Notes: generated from the letters alone by a model not told the origin. Positions 43,928-55,467 are shown, counted from the stretch's first letter. The stretch: DNA of 64,000 nt from Verrucomicrobiaceae bacterium (GCA_027490195.1 JAIXYN010000005.1:124001-188000), one strand, 5' to 3'. Program-made: numbers and translations.

Positions 43928-46387
43928 ATGCGTCGTTACGTCCATCCCTGGTTCCTTGCGGTTGCCGCGCTCAATTTGGGCACGTTGAGCACCCGGGCTG
44001 TGGATATGTTTCGCGACCAAGTGGAGCCGATTCTGCGGCAGCGGTGCTATGAATGCCACTCCCACGCTGGGAAGATCAAGGGAGGGCTCACGCTGGACTC
44101 CCCCTCGGGATGGCAAAAGGGCGGAGAGAGCGGGCCAGCGCTGGTCCCGGGTGCCTTGGATCAAAGCAGGCTGATCAAGGCGGTGCGTTATGCCACGCCG
44201 GATCTCGAAATGCCGCCCAAGGCGAAGCTGCCCGCCAGCGAGATTGCAATTCTGGAACAATGGGTGACCGCAGGTGCGCCTGACCCACGTGAGGCTGCGA
44301 TCATGGCGGAAAAAAAGGGCGTGGATATCGAGGCGGGCCGCAAGCACTGGGCCTACCAGCCGGTGCGTGAAACCGCGCCACCACCCGTGCGCGATAAAGC
44401 CTGGCCGTTGAACGAAGTGGATGCCTTTCTACTCGCGAAACTGGAGTCCGTAAGCCTCCAGCCCGGCGCGGCAGCGGAGGCGCACACCTGGCTGCGGCGG
44501 GTCACCTTTGACCTCACCGGGCTCCCTCCCACAGAGGCGGAAATTGCCGCCTTCATCGCGGCCCCGTCACAGCAGGCGCATGAACGCGTGGTGGATCGCC
44601 TGCTCAACTCCAAGGCCTATGGCGAGCGCTGGGCGCGGCATTGGCTGGATCTCGTGGGCTATGCAGAGCAGATCGGCACGGAGGGCAAAATCTTCGCCGA
44701 GCACGCGTGGCGCTACCGTGATTATCTGCTGAAGTCCTTCAATGAGGATAAGCCTTTCGACCGCTTTATCCGTGAGCAGATCGCTGGTGATCTTTTGCCC
44801 GCCGCATCACCGCATGAACGCCGCGAAAATCTCATCGCCACAGGTTTCATCGTCCTCGGTGATGTGGACATCAACTCGATTGACAAACTGAAGATGGAAT
44901 ACGATTTCGTAGACAGTCAGGTAAGCAAGGTGGGCACCGCCTTCCTCGGCATGACACTCGGCTGCGTGCGCTGCCACGATCACAAATTCGACGCCATTGG
45001 CCAGCAGGATTACTACGGCATCGCGGGCATGTTCCGCAGCACCAAGACCACCTTCAGAACGAACCTCGGCATCTGGAGCAATGTCTGCCGCGTCCCGCTG
45101 CCAGAGCTACCCGAAGACCGCGCCGCCGCGAGCGAGCACCAGAAACGCCTCGCCAATTGGCATCAAGAAAAGGACAAGGTCACTGAGGAGCTCAAACCTC
45201 TCGAAGCCGCGCTGAAGGACAAAGCCCACACCGAGTCTCCCGAAGCCAAAAAGCATCGCGAAGAACTCAGCACGCTGATTAAGACCCTGGAAGCCAAGAT
45301 CGCCCACGCCGAATACTTTGATCCAGGCAAGCCTCAAGCCCTCGCGGTGGCGGATGTGGCCGAGCCTGCCGACATGCGTCTAACCATCCGCGGCAATCCT
45401 TATGCGCTGGGAGATACCATGCCGCGCGGACTCGTACGCGTGGCCATGTGGGCACCCCAACCGCAGATTCCCGCCAAGCAAAGCGGCCGCCTCCAATTGG
45501 CCGATTGGATCGCGGACGTGCGCCATCCGCTCACCGCCCGCGTCGCGGTGAACCGCGTTTGGCAAAAGCTCTTCGGCGAAGGCCTCGTTCGCAGCGTGGA
45601 TTACTTCGGCATTCGTGGCGAAAAACCCACCCACCCGGAGCTGCTCGATTACCTCGCCCATCGCTTTATGAAGGAAGGCTGGTCGCAAAAGAAGCTCATC
45701 CGTCTCCTCGCCCTCAGCCGCGCCTACCGCATGACTTCCAGCGCGGGCGAAAATGCCCACGCCTCCGAAAGCGATCCAGAAAACCGCCTGCTATGGCACA
45801 TGAACCGCCAGCGGCTAGATGCCGAGTCCATCCGAGATGCGATGCTCGCCGCAAGCGGGCGCCTTACCGCGCCAGCCGGTGGCCCGGGCCTTCCATTGGA
45901 GTTTCCAGAGAACGTCAGCGGACTCCCCCTCAAGCCGAAGAGCAACCACCCACAGTTTGCCATCAAAACTGAGCGCCCCTCGCATAACTACGAGCGCACA
46001 CTCTACCTGCCCGTCGTCCGCACCGGCACGCAGTTAGGCTCCGCACGCTTGCGCGATGTCTTTGACTTCCCTCAGCCCGCCCAGATCACCGGCAAGCGCA
46101 ACGAGACCACCGTGCCCACTCAGTCCCTCTATCTCCTCAATGCCGACTTGATCCGCCAACGCGCCGCCGATCTCGCGGGTGATTTGCTCGCCACCACAAA
46201 GGACAGCGCCCCCTCCCGCATCGCCCGCCTTTGGTTGCGAGTTTTGAATCGTCCCGTCACTGAGGTCGAGCAAGCCGACGCGATCGCCTTCCTCAAAGAC
46301 ACCAGCCCTAGCACACCAGCGAAGGCTGCGTGGACAGAGCTGGCCCGCGCATTGTTCGGCACCAATGAGTTTCTCCTTCGGTACTGA
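43928..46387 (+). CDS. PSD1 family protein (PSCyt1-DUF1549-DUF1553)
   Basis: The protein has 819 residues from the ATG at 43928, which starts a signal peptide (MRRYVHPWFLAVAALNLG); the upstream extension to 43661 is antisense to the propeller gene and unlikely. PSCyt1 has haem motif CYECH at 40-44. DUF1549 shows RWARHWLDLVGYAEQ, and the second haem-like motif is CVRCHDHKFDAI. DUF1553 ends with VNRVWQKLFGEGLV, RGEKPTHPELLDYLA and TVPTQSLYLLN. The short spacer between domains makes it close to the typical family size, unlike the 1014-residue copy at 2.3 kb. It is paired with the following DUF1501 gene 22 bases downstream. Confidence 0.92.
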   Translation: MRRYVHPWFLAVAALNLGTLSTRAVDMFRDQVEPILRQRCYECHSHAGKIKGGLTLDSPSGWQKGGESGPALVPGALDQSRLIKAVRYATPDLEMPPKAKLPASEIAILEQWVTAGAPDPREAAIMAEKKGVDIEAGRKHWAYQPVRETAPPPVRDKAWPLNEVDAFLLAKLESVSLQPGAAAEAHTWLRRVTFDLTGLPPTEAEIAAFIAAPSQQAHERVVDRLLNSKAYGERWARHWLDLVGYAEQIGTEGKIFAEHAWRYRDYLLKSFNEDKPFDRFIREQIAGDLLPAASPHERRENLIATGFIVLGDVDINSIDKLKMEYDFVDSQVSKVGTAFLGMTLGCVRCHDHKFDAIGQQDYYGIAGMFRSTKTTFRTNLGIWSNVCRVPLPELPEDRAAASEHQKRLANWHQEKDKVTEELKPLEAALKDKAHTESPEAKKHREELSTLIKTLEAKIAHAEYFDPGKPQALAVADVAEPADMRLTIRGNPYALGDTMPRGLVRVAMWAPQPQIPAKQSGRLQLADWIADVRHPLTARVAVNRVWQKLFGEGLVRSVDYFGIRGEKPTHPELLDYLAHRFMKEGWSQKKLIRLLALSRAYRMTSSAGENAHASESDPENRLLWHMNRQRLDAESIRDAMLAASGRLTAPAGGPGLPLEFPENVSGLPLKPKSNHPQFAIKTERPSHNYERTLYLPVVRTGTQLGSARLRDVFDFPQPAQITGKRNETTVPTQSLYLLNADLIRQRAADLAGDLLATTKDSAPSRIARLWLRVLNRPVTEVEQADAIAFLKDTSPSTPAKAAWTELARALFGTNEFLLRY

Positions 46388-46409
46388 GTTCAGTTGATTT
46401 GAATCCGCC

Positions 46410-47816
46410 ATGACCGCCCCCTTTTCATCCCTTTCCCGCCGCACCTGGTTGCAGCGCACCAGCGCCGGATTCGGCGCCATGGCACTGCATGGGCTGGCGC
46501 AGGGTGCCGCGAATCCGCTCGCCCCGCTTTCCCCCCGGCTAAAGGCCAGGGCCAAGCGTGTCATCTTTCTCTACATGGCCGGCGGCCCCTCGCAGATGGA
46601 TCTCTTCGATCCCAAGCCGCTCATTCAGAAAAACCACGGCCTCAGCATCGCGGTGCCTCTGCCTGAAAAGGACAAACACGTCAGCACAGCCAAGCTCCTA
46701 GCGCTCGGCACGGAGATCCCCGTGCGCCCGCGTGGGCAATCCGGCGTCACCATTTCCGATCTACTGCCGCACACCGCTGCCATCGCGGATGAGCTTTGCC
46801 TGCTGCGCGCCGTGCAGGCGGATAACAACCAGCATGGCCCCGCCGCGCTCCAATTCCACACCGGCGTCACGGCTGAAGCCCGGCCCTCCATGGGCTCATG
46901 GATCAGCTACGGCCTCGGCACTGAGAATCAAAACCTACCCGGCTTCCTCACCATCCATCCCGGCATCGAGACCCGGCTCTACGGCTCCTCCTTCCTCCCC
47001 GCCGCGCATCAGGGCACGCCAGTCGTCCTTCCTGCCAAGGTTACCGATCCCGCCATAGACTTCCTCACGGATGCCACCACGGACAGCGCCACCCAGCGCC
47101 GCCGCTTTGATTTCATCCAGCGCATGAACCGTCGCCTCATCGAGCAAGATGCCGCCGATGTCCGCCTTGAAGGCATGGTCCAAAGCCTTGAAACCGCCTT
47201 CCGTATGCAGACCGCCGCCCCCGGCCTCGTGGACCTCTCCAAAGAGACCGAGGCCACCAAAAAACTCTACGGCATCGGTGGCAGGACCACGGACAAAAAC
47301 GGCCGCGCCTGCCTGCTCGCCCGCCGTCTCAGCGAGGCCGGCGTCCGCTTCGTGCAGGTAACCCTGGACGGCTGGGATCACCACGGCGACATCCGCGGAA
47401 ATCTCCCTAAATCCTGCGCCGCCGCCGATCAACCCTGCGCCGGATTGATCCGCGATCTGCAATCACGCGGCCTGCTCGATGAGACCCTCGTCGTCTGGAG
47501 TGGCGAGTTTGGCCGCACCCCCTGGAGCCAGGACCTCAGCGGCACATCTCCCATCGAAAAACACGGCCGAGAGCACCAGCCAGACAGCTTCTGCACCTGG
47601 ATGGCCGGCGGCGGAGTCAAAGCTGGTTTCATGCACGGCGAGACCGACGAATTCGGCTACCGCCCCGTCGCTGGCCGGGTCCATCTCCACGATCTCCACG
47701 CCACCATCCTGCACCTCCTCGGCCTCGATCACGAACACCTCACCTGGCGTAATCTCGGCCGCGACTACCGCCTCACCGACGTCTCCGGCGAAGTGGTGCG
47801 CGAGATCCTTGCTTAA
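46410..47816 (+). CDS. DUF1501 domain-containing protein
   Basis: The 468-residue protein has a Tat-like start (SRRTWLQRTSAGFGAMALHG). Family blocks present are VIFLYMAGGPSQMDLFDPKP, SWISYGLGTENQNLPGFLTI, VVWSGEFGRTPWSQ and NLGRDYRLTDVSGEVV. It forms the second PSD1/DUF1501 operon, and its stop converges on the third pair's DUF1501 gene with 266 bases between. Phosphatase/sulfatase-superfamily fold; activity unknown. Confidence 0.9.
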   Translation: MTAPFSSLSRRTWLQRTSAGFGAMALHGLAQGAANPLAPLSPRLKARAKRVIFLYMAGGPSQMDLFDPKPLIQKNHGLSIAVPLPEKDKHVSTAKLLALGTEIPVRPRGQSGVTISDLLPHTAAIADELCLLRAVQADNNQHGPAALQFHTGVTAEARPSMGSWISYGLGTENQNLPGFLTIHPGIETRLYGSSFLPAAHQGTPVVLPAKVTDPAIDFLTDATTDSATQRRRFDFIQRMNRRLIEQDAADVRLEGMVQSLETAFRMQTAAPGLVDLSKETEATKKLYGIGGRTTDKNGRACLLARRLSEAGVRFVQVTLDGWDHHGDIRGNLPKSCAAADQPCAGLIRDLQSRGLLDETLVVWSGEFGRTPWSQDLSGTSPIEKHGREHQPDSFCTWMAGGGVKAGFMHGETDEFGYRPVAGRVHLHDLHATILHLLGLDHEHLTWRNLGRDYRLTDVSGEVVREILA

Positions 47817-48082
47817 CAAAAAGAATAGGAGCCGCAGAGGAGAGGGAGAGTAAGGCGACAGAAATCAGAGTTTTCATTGATGAATTTGGTATGAGTTGAG
47901 TGATCGGTAGAATTGCCTGTAACGCGCTAAGCAGGTTCCGTGAGGGTGGATTCTTTTCGATCCTTCATTCATGCCTTGCGAGGTGGCAATTAAGCCCGCT
48001 CCCTTTCCTCATCTCGCCACGTCCAAGGGACAACCCGCCCCTCTCAAAAGCAAAATCCAAGCAGACAAACGGCGCCATAGTT

Positions 48083-49504
48083 TTACGCCAGCACCGGCTT
48101 CACCACCTTGCCGAACACATCCGTCAGCCGGTAATGTCGGCCTTGGAACTTGAAGGTGAGCTTTGTGTGATCGATGCCGAGGCAGTGGAGGATGGTCGCG
48201 TGCAGGTCGTGCACACCGACGGGATCTTGTGTGATGTTGTAACTAAAATCATCAGTCTCGCCGTGCGTGATGCCACCCTTGATGCCGCCACCGGCCATCC
48301 AGATGGTGAAGCAGCGGGGATGATGATCGCGACCATAGTCGTCCGGCGTGAGCCTTCCCTGGCAATAGACTGTGCGGCCAAATTCGCCTCCCCATACGAC
48401 GAGCGTATCATGGAGCAGGCCGCGCTGTTTTAGATCGGCCACGAGGGCAGCGCTTGGCTGGTCGGTGTCGCGGCATTGGCCTTGGATTTGCTTTGGCAGC
48501 TTCGTGTGCTGATCCCAGCCGCGATGGAAGAGCTGGATGAATCGCACACCGCGCTCGGCCATGCGACGTGCGAGAAGGCAGTTCGCAGCGAAGGTTCCTG
48601 GTGTGCTTGAGTCTGGTCCATAAAGGTCGAAGGTGCTGGCAGGTTCATTTGATACATCCGTCAGGTCCGGCACACTCGTTTGCATCCGATAGGCCAGTTC
48701 ATACTGCGCGATGCGTGTATTGATCTCAGGATCGTTGACTTCGGCAAACTCCATCTGGTTGAGCTTCGCAAGATCGTCGAGCATCCGCCTCCTAGCACCC
48801 GCGTCCATGCCGGGCGGGTTGGAAAGGAACAACACGGGATCGCCCTGCGAGCGGAACTTCACTCCTTGATGCTTCGTCGGGAGAAAGCCGCTGCCCCACA
48901 GTCGATCATAGAGCGGCTGGTCCATCGGATTGCCCGTGCCGTTCGAAAGCAGCGCGACGAATGCGGGCAGGTCGTGGTTCTCGCTGCCGAGTCCGTAGCT
49001 GAGCCACGAGCCAATGCTCGGCCGTCCCGCGAGCTGAGCGCCTGTTTGAAAGAACGTGATCGCCGGATCGTGATTGATGGCCTCGGTGTGCATCGACTTG
49101 ATGAAACACAAGTCATCAGCCACCCGCGCCGTGTGCGGCAGCAGTTCGCTCAGCCACGCGCCGCTCTTGCCATGCTGTGCAAACTTGAACCGCGATGGCG
49201 CGATAGGGAAGCGGTCCTGCCCGGCCGTCATGCCCGTGAGCCGCTGGCCCTGGCGGATGGAGTCAGGCAGATCGGCTCCAAAGCGCGGTGTGAGTCCGGG
49301 CTTGTGCTCGAACAAATCCAGCTGCGAAGGTGCGCCGGACTGGAAGAGATATATGACCCGCTTTGCCTTCGCCGGAAGAGGAATTCCGTCTGCCGCGCCC
49401 GCTGCCTCGTCCATTATCGAAGCCAGCGCCGCCGCACCGATGCCCGCCCGGCCGAAGAAGTGGCGGCGGGTCACTTGAAGTGAGTGATCAATGAATGAAT
49501 TCAT
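48083..49504 (-). CDS. DUF1501 domain-containing protein
   Basis: The 473-residue protein has a Tat-type start ([20 protein letters not shown]). Landmarks include [54 protein letters not shown] and [16 protein letters not shown]. It lies 3 bases downstream of the PSD1 gene on the same strand, so translation is probably coupled. It makes a tail-to-tail arrangement with the previous DUF1501 gene, as if two PSD1/DUF1501 operons had been placed in opposite orientation. Confidence 0.9.
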   Translation of the reverse strand: MNSFIDHSLQVTRRHFFGRAGIGAAALASIMDEAAGAADGIPLPAKAKRVIYLFQSGAPSQLDLFEHKPGLTPRFGADLPDSIRQGQRLTGMTAGQDRFPIAPSRFKFAQHGKSGAWLSELLPHTARVADDLCFIKSMHTEAINHDPAITFFQTGAQLAGRPSIGSWLSYGLGSENHDLPAFVALLSNGTGNPMDQPLYDRLWGSGFLPTKHQGVKFRSQGDPVLFLSNPPGMDAGARRRMLDDLAKLNQMEFAEVNDPEINTRIAQYELAYRMQTSVPDLTDVSNEPASTFDLYGPDSSTPGTFAANCLLARRMAERGVRFIQLFHRGWDQHTKLPKQIQGQCRDTDQPSAALVADLKQRGLLHDTLVVWGGEFGRTVYCQGRLTPDDYGRDHHPRCFTIWMAGGGIKGGITHGETDDFSYNITQDPVGVHDLHATILHCLGIDHTKLTFKFQGRHYRLTDVFGKVVKPVLA

Positions 49505-49507
49505 GGC

Positions 49508-52500
49508 TTACTGTTTCGTGACTGCCTCATCGAGATTCAAAATCAGTCCACACAGAGCGGCCAGGGCTGCGTGTTCGGCGGGATCAAGACGGTTGTCGCG
49601 AGCTGACTCACCCGTGGTGATGAGCGCGCGCGCGGAAGATGGGTCGCTGAGAAAACGGGTCAGTTGCTGATCGTAATCAGCGAGCAGCACTTTCAGTTCT
49701 TGCGCCTTCGGTGAGCGATTGAGCACGAGGCGGAAAGCATGGCACACCTGGTCTTCACGGGTTTGCACCTCACCCATGACACGCTGGGCAAGCGCGCGGG
49801 CAGCTTCGACGAAAGTGATGTCGTTCATCAGCGCGAGCGCTTGCAGCGGCGTGTCGGTCCGTGAAGGGCGCACGCAGCTCATTTCGCGGCCCGGCGCATC
49901 AAAGGCCGTCATCGTTGGCTGCGGGCTGGTGCGCTTCCAGAAGGTGTAAAGCCCACGGCGGAAGAGTTTGTCACCGTGGTCCAGTTCGAGGTCGGTGCCG
50001 CTGAGTTCCTTGCCGAGGCCGGATGGTTGGTAGGGTTTCACTGACGGTCCGCCAATATTTTCCACCAACAACCCGGCGGCTGCCAGGGCCTGATCACGCA
50101 CCATCTCTGCGGAGAGGCGGAAGCGCGGCGCATGCGAGAGCAAACGGTTCTCAGGGTCACGACTGAGCGCGGCTGGCGTGATGCGCGACGACTGCCGGTA
50201 AGTGGCACTGGTGACCAACAACTTTATCAAACGCTTCACATCCCAGTCGCGCATGAATTCGGTGGCCAACCAGTCGAGCAGATCGGGATGACTCGGCGGT
50301 TCGCCTTGTGAACCAAAATCCTCCGAAGTCTTCACGAGACCGGTGCCGAAGAGCATCTGCCAGAGCTGGTTCACGGCGACGCGTGCGGTGAGCGGATTCT
50401 TTTCACTCACGAGCCACTGAGCAAAACCGAGCCGATTCGCCTTCGCGTCCGCAGGCATCGGCGGCAGGCTTGCGGGCACACCAGGAAACACGCGCTCGCC
50501 AGGTTGGTCATACACACCGCGCTTTAGGATGTGCGCCTCACGCGGCACCGGCATTTCTTCCATGACCATCAGCGTCGGGATGGATTCGACAAAGGCGGCG
50601 CGTTGTTCGCGCAGGGTGATCAGCTCCGAGTTCGCAGCGCGCTGCGCCGGTTCAGCGTGTTCGGTGAGAAAACAGGCGCGCATTTTCATCGCTTGCTGAT
50701 CCGTGCGTTTGCTGACAGGCAGCTTCGCAATATCAGTCACTGATTCCGCTGCGGCGAGGATCGTTGACTCTTCATCCGTGAGCGCGCGCGTATAGACGCG
50801 GACGTCACGGATTTGGCCATGGAAGCGATTCGCTGCTCCACTGCCAGCGCCAATGCGAAAGGGTTGTTTCGTGGCGAAAGTCTGGTTCAACTGATCCAGC
50901 TGAACGCGCAGTTTTTGCGACTGACCATTGATGAAAATCTTCACGCCCGCCGCGACGCGTGAGCCGTCATAGATGACAGTGATGTGCTGCCACTGATCTG
51001 GAAGCACCTGCTCTTCCGTCTCGACACGCAGCGCGTCATCGAGCCACCTTTTTGTGAGGTGCAGTTGAACATGGCCATCCTTCAAAAAGACGCGATAGCC
51101 TTCATCGATCGAGGCAAAGGCTGAGTCGCTCTGATCTTCCACCATTCGCGACAGGATGGCGCCGTCCTTTCCAGCGCGCGGCTTGATCCAGGCGGTGAAC
51201 GAAAATTTGTCGAAGTAACCGAATTCGCCCACATCACCGCCATCGACAAATCGCCGGCCGTCGAAGTCCTCCGTCTTGTCGAAACGCTTTTGCAATGATC
51301 GCGTGACCGTCCACGGCGATGTGGCGTCTTCGACGAGTGTTTTTTCCCATGCCGCCTGCGCGGCCGCGATCACGGGTTCCAGCTTGGCGAGGTTCGCTTC
51401 CGCCTGAGTGATACGATCGTTGAGCTGAGTCAGTTCGAGTTGCTGCGCTGTCGTTGGCGCGGGGATCCAGGGTACGCTATTGCCGACCTTGATGGCCTTA
51501 CCCTTCTCTGGAACGTTGTTGAAGAAGGCGAAGAGCGAATAGAAATCGCGCTGCGTGAGCGGATCGTATTTGTGATCATGGCAGCGCGCGCAGCCCATCG
51601 TGAGGCCCATCCAGACTGTGCAGGTAGTGTCCACGCGATCGACCACATACTCGACTGCGAACTCCTCAGGCACGATGCCGCCCTCGGCATTTCCACGGTG
51701 ATTGCGATTGAACGCGGTGGCGATCTTCTGCGAAAGAGTCGCACGTGGCAGAAGATCGCCACCGATTTGCTCGATGGTGAATTGATCAAAAGGCATGTTC
51801 GCATTGAAGGCGTCGATCACCCAGTCTCGCCAGCGCCACATCCATCTCTCACCGTCGCTCTGGTAGCCGCTCGTATCAGCGTAGCGCGCGGCATCCAGCC
51901 AGCGGATGGCCATGCGCTCGCCGAAGCGGGGACTCGCCAGCAGACGATCCACCATAGCAGTGTAGGGTTCGGAGGTTTCCGAGGGAGCAGGAGGCAGGCC
52001 GGTCAGATCCAAGGTGACACGTCTTTGCAAGGCAGCGGCATCCGCTTCGGGTGAAGGCGCCAAACCCTCATTCTCCAGCTTTGCGAGAATGAAGTGATCC
52101 ACCGCATTGCGCGGCCACGCGGAGTCATTCACGGGAGGTAAGGCGGGGCGCTGCGGCGCTATGAATGACCAATGCGCCTGCCATGGGGCACCTTGAGCGA
52201 CCCAGCGCTTCAGCAAATCGATCTGCTGTTTCGTGAGCTGTCTGCCGGAATCCGGCGGTGGCATTCTCTCATCCGCATCATCCGTCGTGATTAGGCGGAT
52301 CAGTTCGCTCTGATCAAGCTTACCGGGTAGGATTGTGAAGTGATCCTCGCGTTTTGCCTTTGCGCTGCTCTCCACATCGAGCCGCAGATCGGCTTTGCGG
52401 TGCGCCTTGTCCGGACCGTGGCAGAGGAAGCAGGTGTCGGAGAGGATGGGCCGGATGTCGCGATTGAACTCGATCCTGTCCTGCGCCCGCAGCAGGGAGG

Positions 52501-52534
52501 CAATACTGATGAATAGCAGGGCTAGACGGTTCAT
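49508..52534 (-). CDS. PSD1 family protein with inserted LamG-like domain
   Basis: The 1008-residue secreted protein has a signal peptide at about 1-17. PSCyt1 has haem motif CFLCH at 35-39, and the second motif is [12 protein letters not shown] near residue 318. DUF1549 shows [19 protein letters not shown] LamG/concanavalin-like domain of about 170 residues (about 430-610), seen as [17 protein letters not shown] and [18 protein letters not shown], is inserted before DUF1553 ([25 protein letters not shown]). PSD1 variants with LamG are known from PVC bacteria and suggest carbohydrate binding. It is followed 3 bases later by its DUF1501 partner. Confidence 0.92.
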   Translation of the reverse strand: MNRLALLFISIASLLRAQDRIEFNRDIRPILSDTCFLCHGPDKAHRKADLRLDVESSAKAKREDHFTILPGKLDQSELIRLITTDDADERMPPPDSGRQLTKQQIDLLKRWVAQGAPWQAHWSFIAPQRPALPPVNDSAWPRNAVDHFILAKLENEGLAPSPEADAAALQRRVTLDLTGLPPAPSETSEPYTAMVDRLLASPRFGERMAIRWLDAARYADTSGYQSDGERWMWRWRDWVIDAFNANMPFDQFTIEQIGGDLLPRATLSQKIATAFNRNHRGNAEGGIVPEEFAVEYVVDRVDTTCTVWMGLTMGCARCHDHKYDPLTQRDFYSLFAFFNNVPEKGKAIKVGNSVPWIPAPTTAQQLELTQLNDRITQAEANLAKLEPVIAAAQAAWEKTLVEDATSPWTVTRSLQKRFDKTEDFDGRRFVDGGDVGEFGYFDKFSFTAWIKPRAGKDGAILSRMVEDQSDSAFASIDEGYRVFLKDGHVQLHLTKRWLDDALRVETEEQVLPDQWQHITVIYDGSRVAAGVKIFINGQSQKLRVQLDQLNQTFATKQPFRIGAGSGAANRFHGQIRDVRVYTRALTDEESTILAAAESVTDIAKLPVSKRTDQQAMKMRACFLTEHAEPAQRAANSELITLREQRAAFVESIPTLMVMEEMPVPREAHILKRGVYDQPGERVFPGVPASLPPMPADAKANRLGFAQWLVSEKNPLTARVAVNQLWQMLFGTGLVKTSEDFGSQGEPPSHPDLLDWLATEFMRDWDVKRLIKLLVTSATYRQSSRITPAALSRDPENRLLSHAPRFRLSAEMVRDQALAAAGLLVENIGGPSVKPYQPSGLGKELSGTDLELDHGDKLFRRGLYTFWKRTSPQPTMTAFDAPGREMSCVRPSRTDTPLQALALMNDITFVEAARALAQRVMGEVQTREDQVCHAFRLVLNRSPKAQELKVLLADYDQQLTRFLSDPSSARALITTGESARDNRLDPAEHAALAALCGLILNLDEAVTKQ

Positions 52535-52758
52535 GGCGGAAGAGGCAGGAGCAACGGGCAGGAAGTGAAACGTCGCCAGCAGAGGAACTTAACCAAAGAA
52601 ATCAAAATGCCATCGTGAACTCCGTAGCGAGTAGCAGCGCATGTTTACACCAGGGGTAAGACATTGGTGGGGGCTTCTCAAAGGATCACACTATGATTCG
52701 CGACCCCCGAGTCGAATTCTATGAGATCTACCACACCGCATGCGCAAGCTGGAATTGA

Positions 52759-54024
52759 TCAAGGTTGGCGCAGATCAAGACACACCACATCCCCGACGTT
52801 GCTGCGGCAAAGCAGGCGATGCCGGGAGAGCACGGGCAGCACCCAGCATTTGTTTTCGAGCACCGGCACCCGCGACAGCACCTTGATGCCGGTGTCCGAG
52901 GGTTGGCAGAGTTGCAGTTCGCCGGTGGTGCTCAGCACGATGAGATGCCCGTCGCTGGAGATGGCGGTGCCCTTGGCCACCTCGGCGGATTGCCACAAGG
53001 CCTTCCCGGTGGTCAGGTCGAGACAGCGCAGGTCATTCACACCGCGCTTGGAATCGTTAAAGACCATCAGTGCTTTGATGCCCCACGGGACGCCGGAATT
53101 GTACAGCAGGCCGAGGTCACGCACGTTCCACGCTGCATTCAGCGTGCTGCCATCAAAGCTCAGTCCGGTGGAGCCATCGTTGCCGGTGTGCGAGATGAAA
53201 ATCATGCCGCTGGAAGTGACAACTGGGGTGGCGCAGTTGCAGAAGTCGTTCGTCGTTGTGGCATAGCTGGCGATGGCGCTGCCTTTCTGAAGCTCGATGA
53301 CCGCGAGTTCCCGGCCCTTGAACATCACCAGCCTGTCCTGACCGCTCAGTGAAGCCACCACCGGTGTTGAGTAGCCCGCTTCGCCCACGCCTTGAGCCCA
53401 GATCTTATCGCCATTGGCAGCGTTGAGGCAGACAGTCGATCCAACGTTTCCGCCGACATCGAGAATAAGCTTTCCCTGCCAGAGCAGTGGACTGCCTGCG
53501 TAGCCATAGACAGGTCGCTGGCCGTGGTAATCGCGCAAAAGGTTTTTCTGCCACACGATCTTGCCCGTGAGTGCATTCAGGCAGAACACATCCCCTTCAC
53601 GGCTGACGGTGAAGACTCTGCCGTCGCCAACAGAGGGCGTGGCGCTCGGACCACCGGGTACGATGGGCATTTGATGAGCCGCACTCTTGCAGGGATAGTC
53701 ATGCCGCCAGAGCGGCTTTCCACTTGCCAAATCAAGACAGAAAAGAGTGTCCTGATTCTCGCCATCATTGCCCATTGTAAAGACACGCCCGTCCACTACG
53801 GCAAACGATGCCATGCCCGCGCCCACCTTCGCCCGCCACGCCACTGGCGGGCCATCCTTTGGCCACTCTTTACGCCAGCCTGTTTCAGAGGTTGTGTTGT
53901 TGCGCGCCGGACCATGAAACTGTGACCAGTCCACACCGTTCGTTGTTTCATCGGCCAGGGCGTGTCCGCTTAACAGGACTATCAGGATCAAGACGGAGGC
54001 GAGTGCTTGGAGCGAGCGTTTCAT
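52759..54024 (-). CDS. Secreted PQQ-like beta-propeller protein
   Basis: The 421-residue protein has a signal peptide (about 1-24). It has repeating blades of PQQ_2/BamB type: FCLDLASGKPLWRHDYPC, FCLNALTGKIVWQKNLLR, VCLNAANGDKIWAQGVG and LRCLDLTTGKALWQSAEV. The opening WSQFHGPARNN is typical of PVC PQQ-binding-like proteins. It is exported and may scaffold or act as dehydrogenase, although no cofactor-binding residues can be verified. It lies 6 bases downstream of the Kelch gene, forming a two-gene operon of secreted propellers. Confidence 0.85.
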   Translation of the reverse strand: MKRSLQALASVLILIVLLSGHALADETTNGVDWSQFHGPARNNTTSETGWRKEWPKDGPPVAWRAKVGAGMASFAVVDGRVFTMGNDGENQDTLFCLDLASGKPLWRHDYPCKSAAHQMPIVPGGPSATPSVGDGRVFTVSREGDVFCLNALTGKIVWQKNLLRDYHGQRPVYGYAGSPLLWQGKLILDVGGNVGSTVCLNAANGDKIWAQGVGEAGYSTPVVASLSGQDRLVMFKGRELAVIELQKGSAIASYATTTNDFCNCATPVVTSSGMIFISHTGNDGSTGLSFDGSTLNAAWNVRDLGLLYNSGVPWGIKALMVFNDSKRGVNDLRCLDLTTGKALWQSAEVAKGTAISSDGHLIVLSTTGELQLCQPSDTGIKVLSRVPVLENKCWVLPVLSRHRLLCRSNVGDVVCLDLRQP

Positions 54025-54030
54025 GCAGAT

Positions 54031-55038
54031 TCAGGGCGCGATCTTGGGTTGGTCCAGTGTCACGATTTCCACGTCATCCATCGGCTTGCCACCGGACGTG
54101 CCTCCCAGTGCCATCAGGTGTGTTTCATCCAGCATTATGAGTTGATGAAAGTAGCGCGACTTGGCGAGCTTGCCGCACTCAATCCACTGCTTCGCATCCG
54201 CGCCGATACGATAGATCTTCCCGCCTTCGGGACTCACATACAAGCTGTCACCCACCACGCAGGCAGCACAGCCAAAGGCCTTCGCTCGTTCTGTCTCACC
54301 CACGGGTGGTGCACTGCTCCACTGCTTCGTCGCAGGATCATAGATATCAACGACTGACGACAGCTCGTTGTCCTCCGTCATCCCGCCGACGCACCAGATC
54401 TTTCCGGCAAACGTTACCGCTGCCAGCGCACGTCGCTTCCAAGGTTGCGGCAGGGTCTTCCATCCGCTCTCCGGTTTTGACATATCCAACACCGCCATCG
54501 TGTCATGCCACTTCTTCGCGGGTGGTCCTTTCGACTTCGGCTCTGCTTTCGGTGCACCCACGCTCAACGGCCAGCCACCCACCATGTAAAGTTGATCGCC
54601 GATCACCGCCAGCGCATGACTCGACCTCGGTTCTGGCAGCGAGGGCAGCTTGGTCCAAGTCTTCGTCGCAGGGCTAAAGATAGCCGCATGATCCAGCGAC
54701 ATCAGCTTCTGATCGGCTCCAGGTGCATTCTGTGGCTGCATTCCACCCGCGAGAATCACTTGATCATGCCACGCCGCGATTCCCGGGCTCTGCACCGGGA
54801 CATCACCGGGCAAAACCTCCCATGCATCCTGCTTCGTCAGCGAAAGCCGCCACAGTGCCCCGCTTACAGAGGCAGTCGAGTACTCATGTGCTTTTCCCAT
54901 GTGCCCGCCATAGACATAGACAAATCCCTCGTACACCACCGCTCCAAAACTCGTCACTGCCTTGGGCAGCGGCGGTGGTGCGGCCGGGAGCAGCATGGAC
55001 GAGGTCAGGTACAGGGTCAGCAGTAGGCTACGAGTCAT
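54031..55038 (-). CDS. Secreted Kelch-repeat protein
   Basis: The 335-residue protein has a signal peptide (about 1-18). Kelch repeats are visible: GAVVYEGFVYVYGGHMGKA, IAAWHDQVILAGGMQPQN, HALAVIGDQLYMVGGWPLS and AAVTFAGKIWCVGGMTEDN, each with the Gly-Gly and spaced aromatic pattern. It forms a six-bladed propeller, probably extracellular. It is 6 bases upstream of the PQQ-like propeller gene. In related bacteria such Kelch proteins act in sialic-acid epimerisation or carbohydrate binding, but here the function is not clear. Confidence 0.83.
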   Translation of the reverse strand: MTRSLLLTLYLTSSMLLPAAPPPLPKAVTSFGAVVYEGFVYVYGGHMGKAHEYSTASVSGALWRLSLTKQDAWEVLPGDVPVQSPGIAAWHDQVILAGGMQPQNAPGADQKLMSLDHAAIFSPATKTWTKLPSLPEPRSSHALAVIGDQLYMVGGWPLSVGAPKAEPKSKGPPAKKWHDTMAVLDMSKPESGWKTLPQPWKRRALAAVTFAGKIWCVGGMTEDNELSSVVDIYDPATKQWSSAPPVGETERAKAFGCAACVVGDSLYVSPEGGKIYRIGADAKQWIECGKLAKSRYFHQLIMLDETHLMALGGTSGGKPMDDVEIVTLDQPKIAP

Positions 55039-55467
55039 ATGCGGAGAGAGTGAGAGGATGACATTGACCGCCAGAGATGGGTGTGATCGAAAAAGATCAA
55101 AGCGGGTATTTGCTCACCTTGCAAGGAAACAAGCGTAAGTCCGAACCGCTGAAGCTCACAATCACTTAATCGAGCTTTTGCCCATTGGAGCGACTCCATG
55201 TTTTAGCCTGAAGTCCGGAAAGAATGGTATGGAATCCAGACAAGCAGAGCCATCCAGAATTTCAGGAAGCATGGTCGCGAAAGCAAAAGCCATCAGGATT
55301 GGTGAAGCGATGGCGGGAAGAACTGGAGAAAGCTGCAGAGATCACCTCCGCAACGCTTTCGCAATCTGCTTGATGAAATGAGCGCTTCGAATCCATGACC
55401 CCAAATCGCTTCTCGCCTGAGTGATCCAGGCCCCATCCTTCGTTCTCTACATCCAGATGAGTCATTG
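55039..55467. other. Divergent intergenic region before the MFS gene, no gene seen
   Basis: The stretch lies between the start of the Kelch gene (minus) and the MFS gene (plus). Frames open here are short and lack features. It probably holds promoters for both directions; I found no clear palindromic operator in it. Confidence 0.35.
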
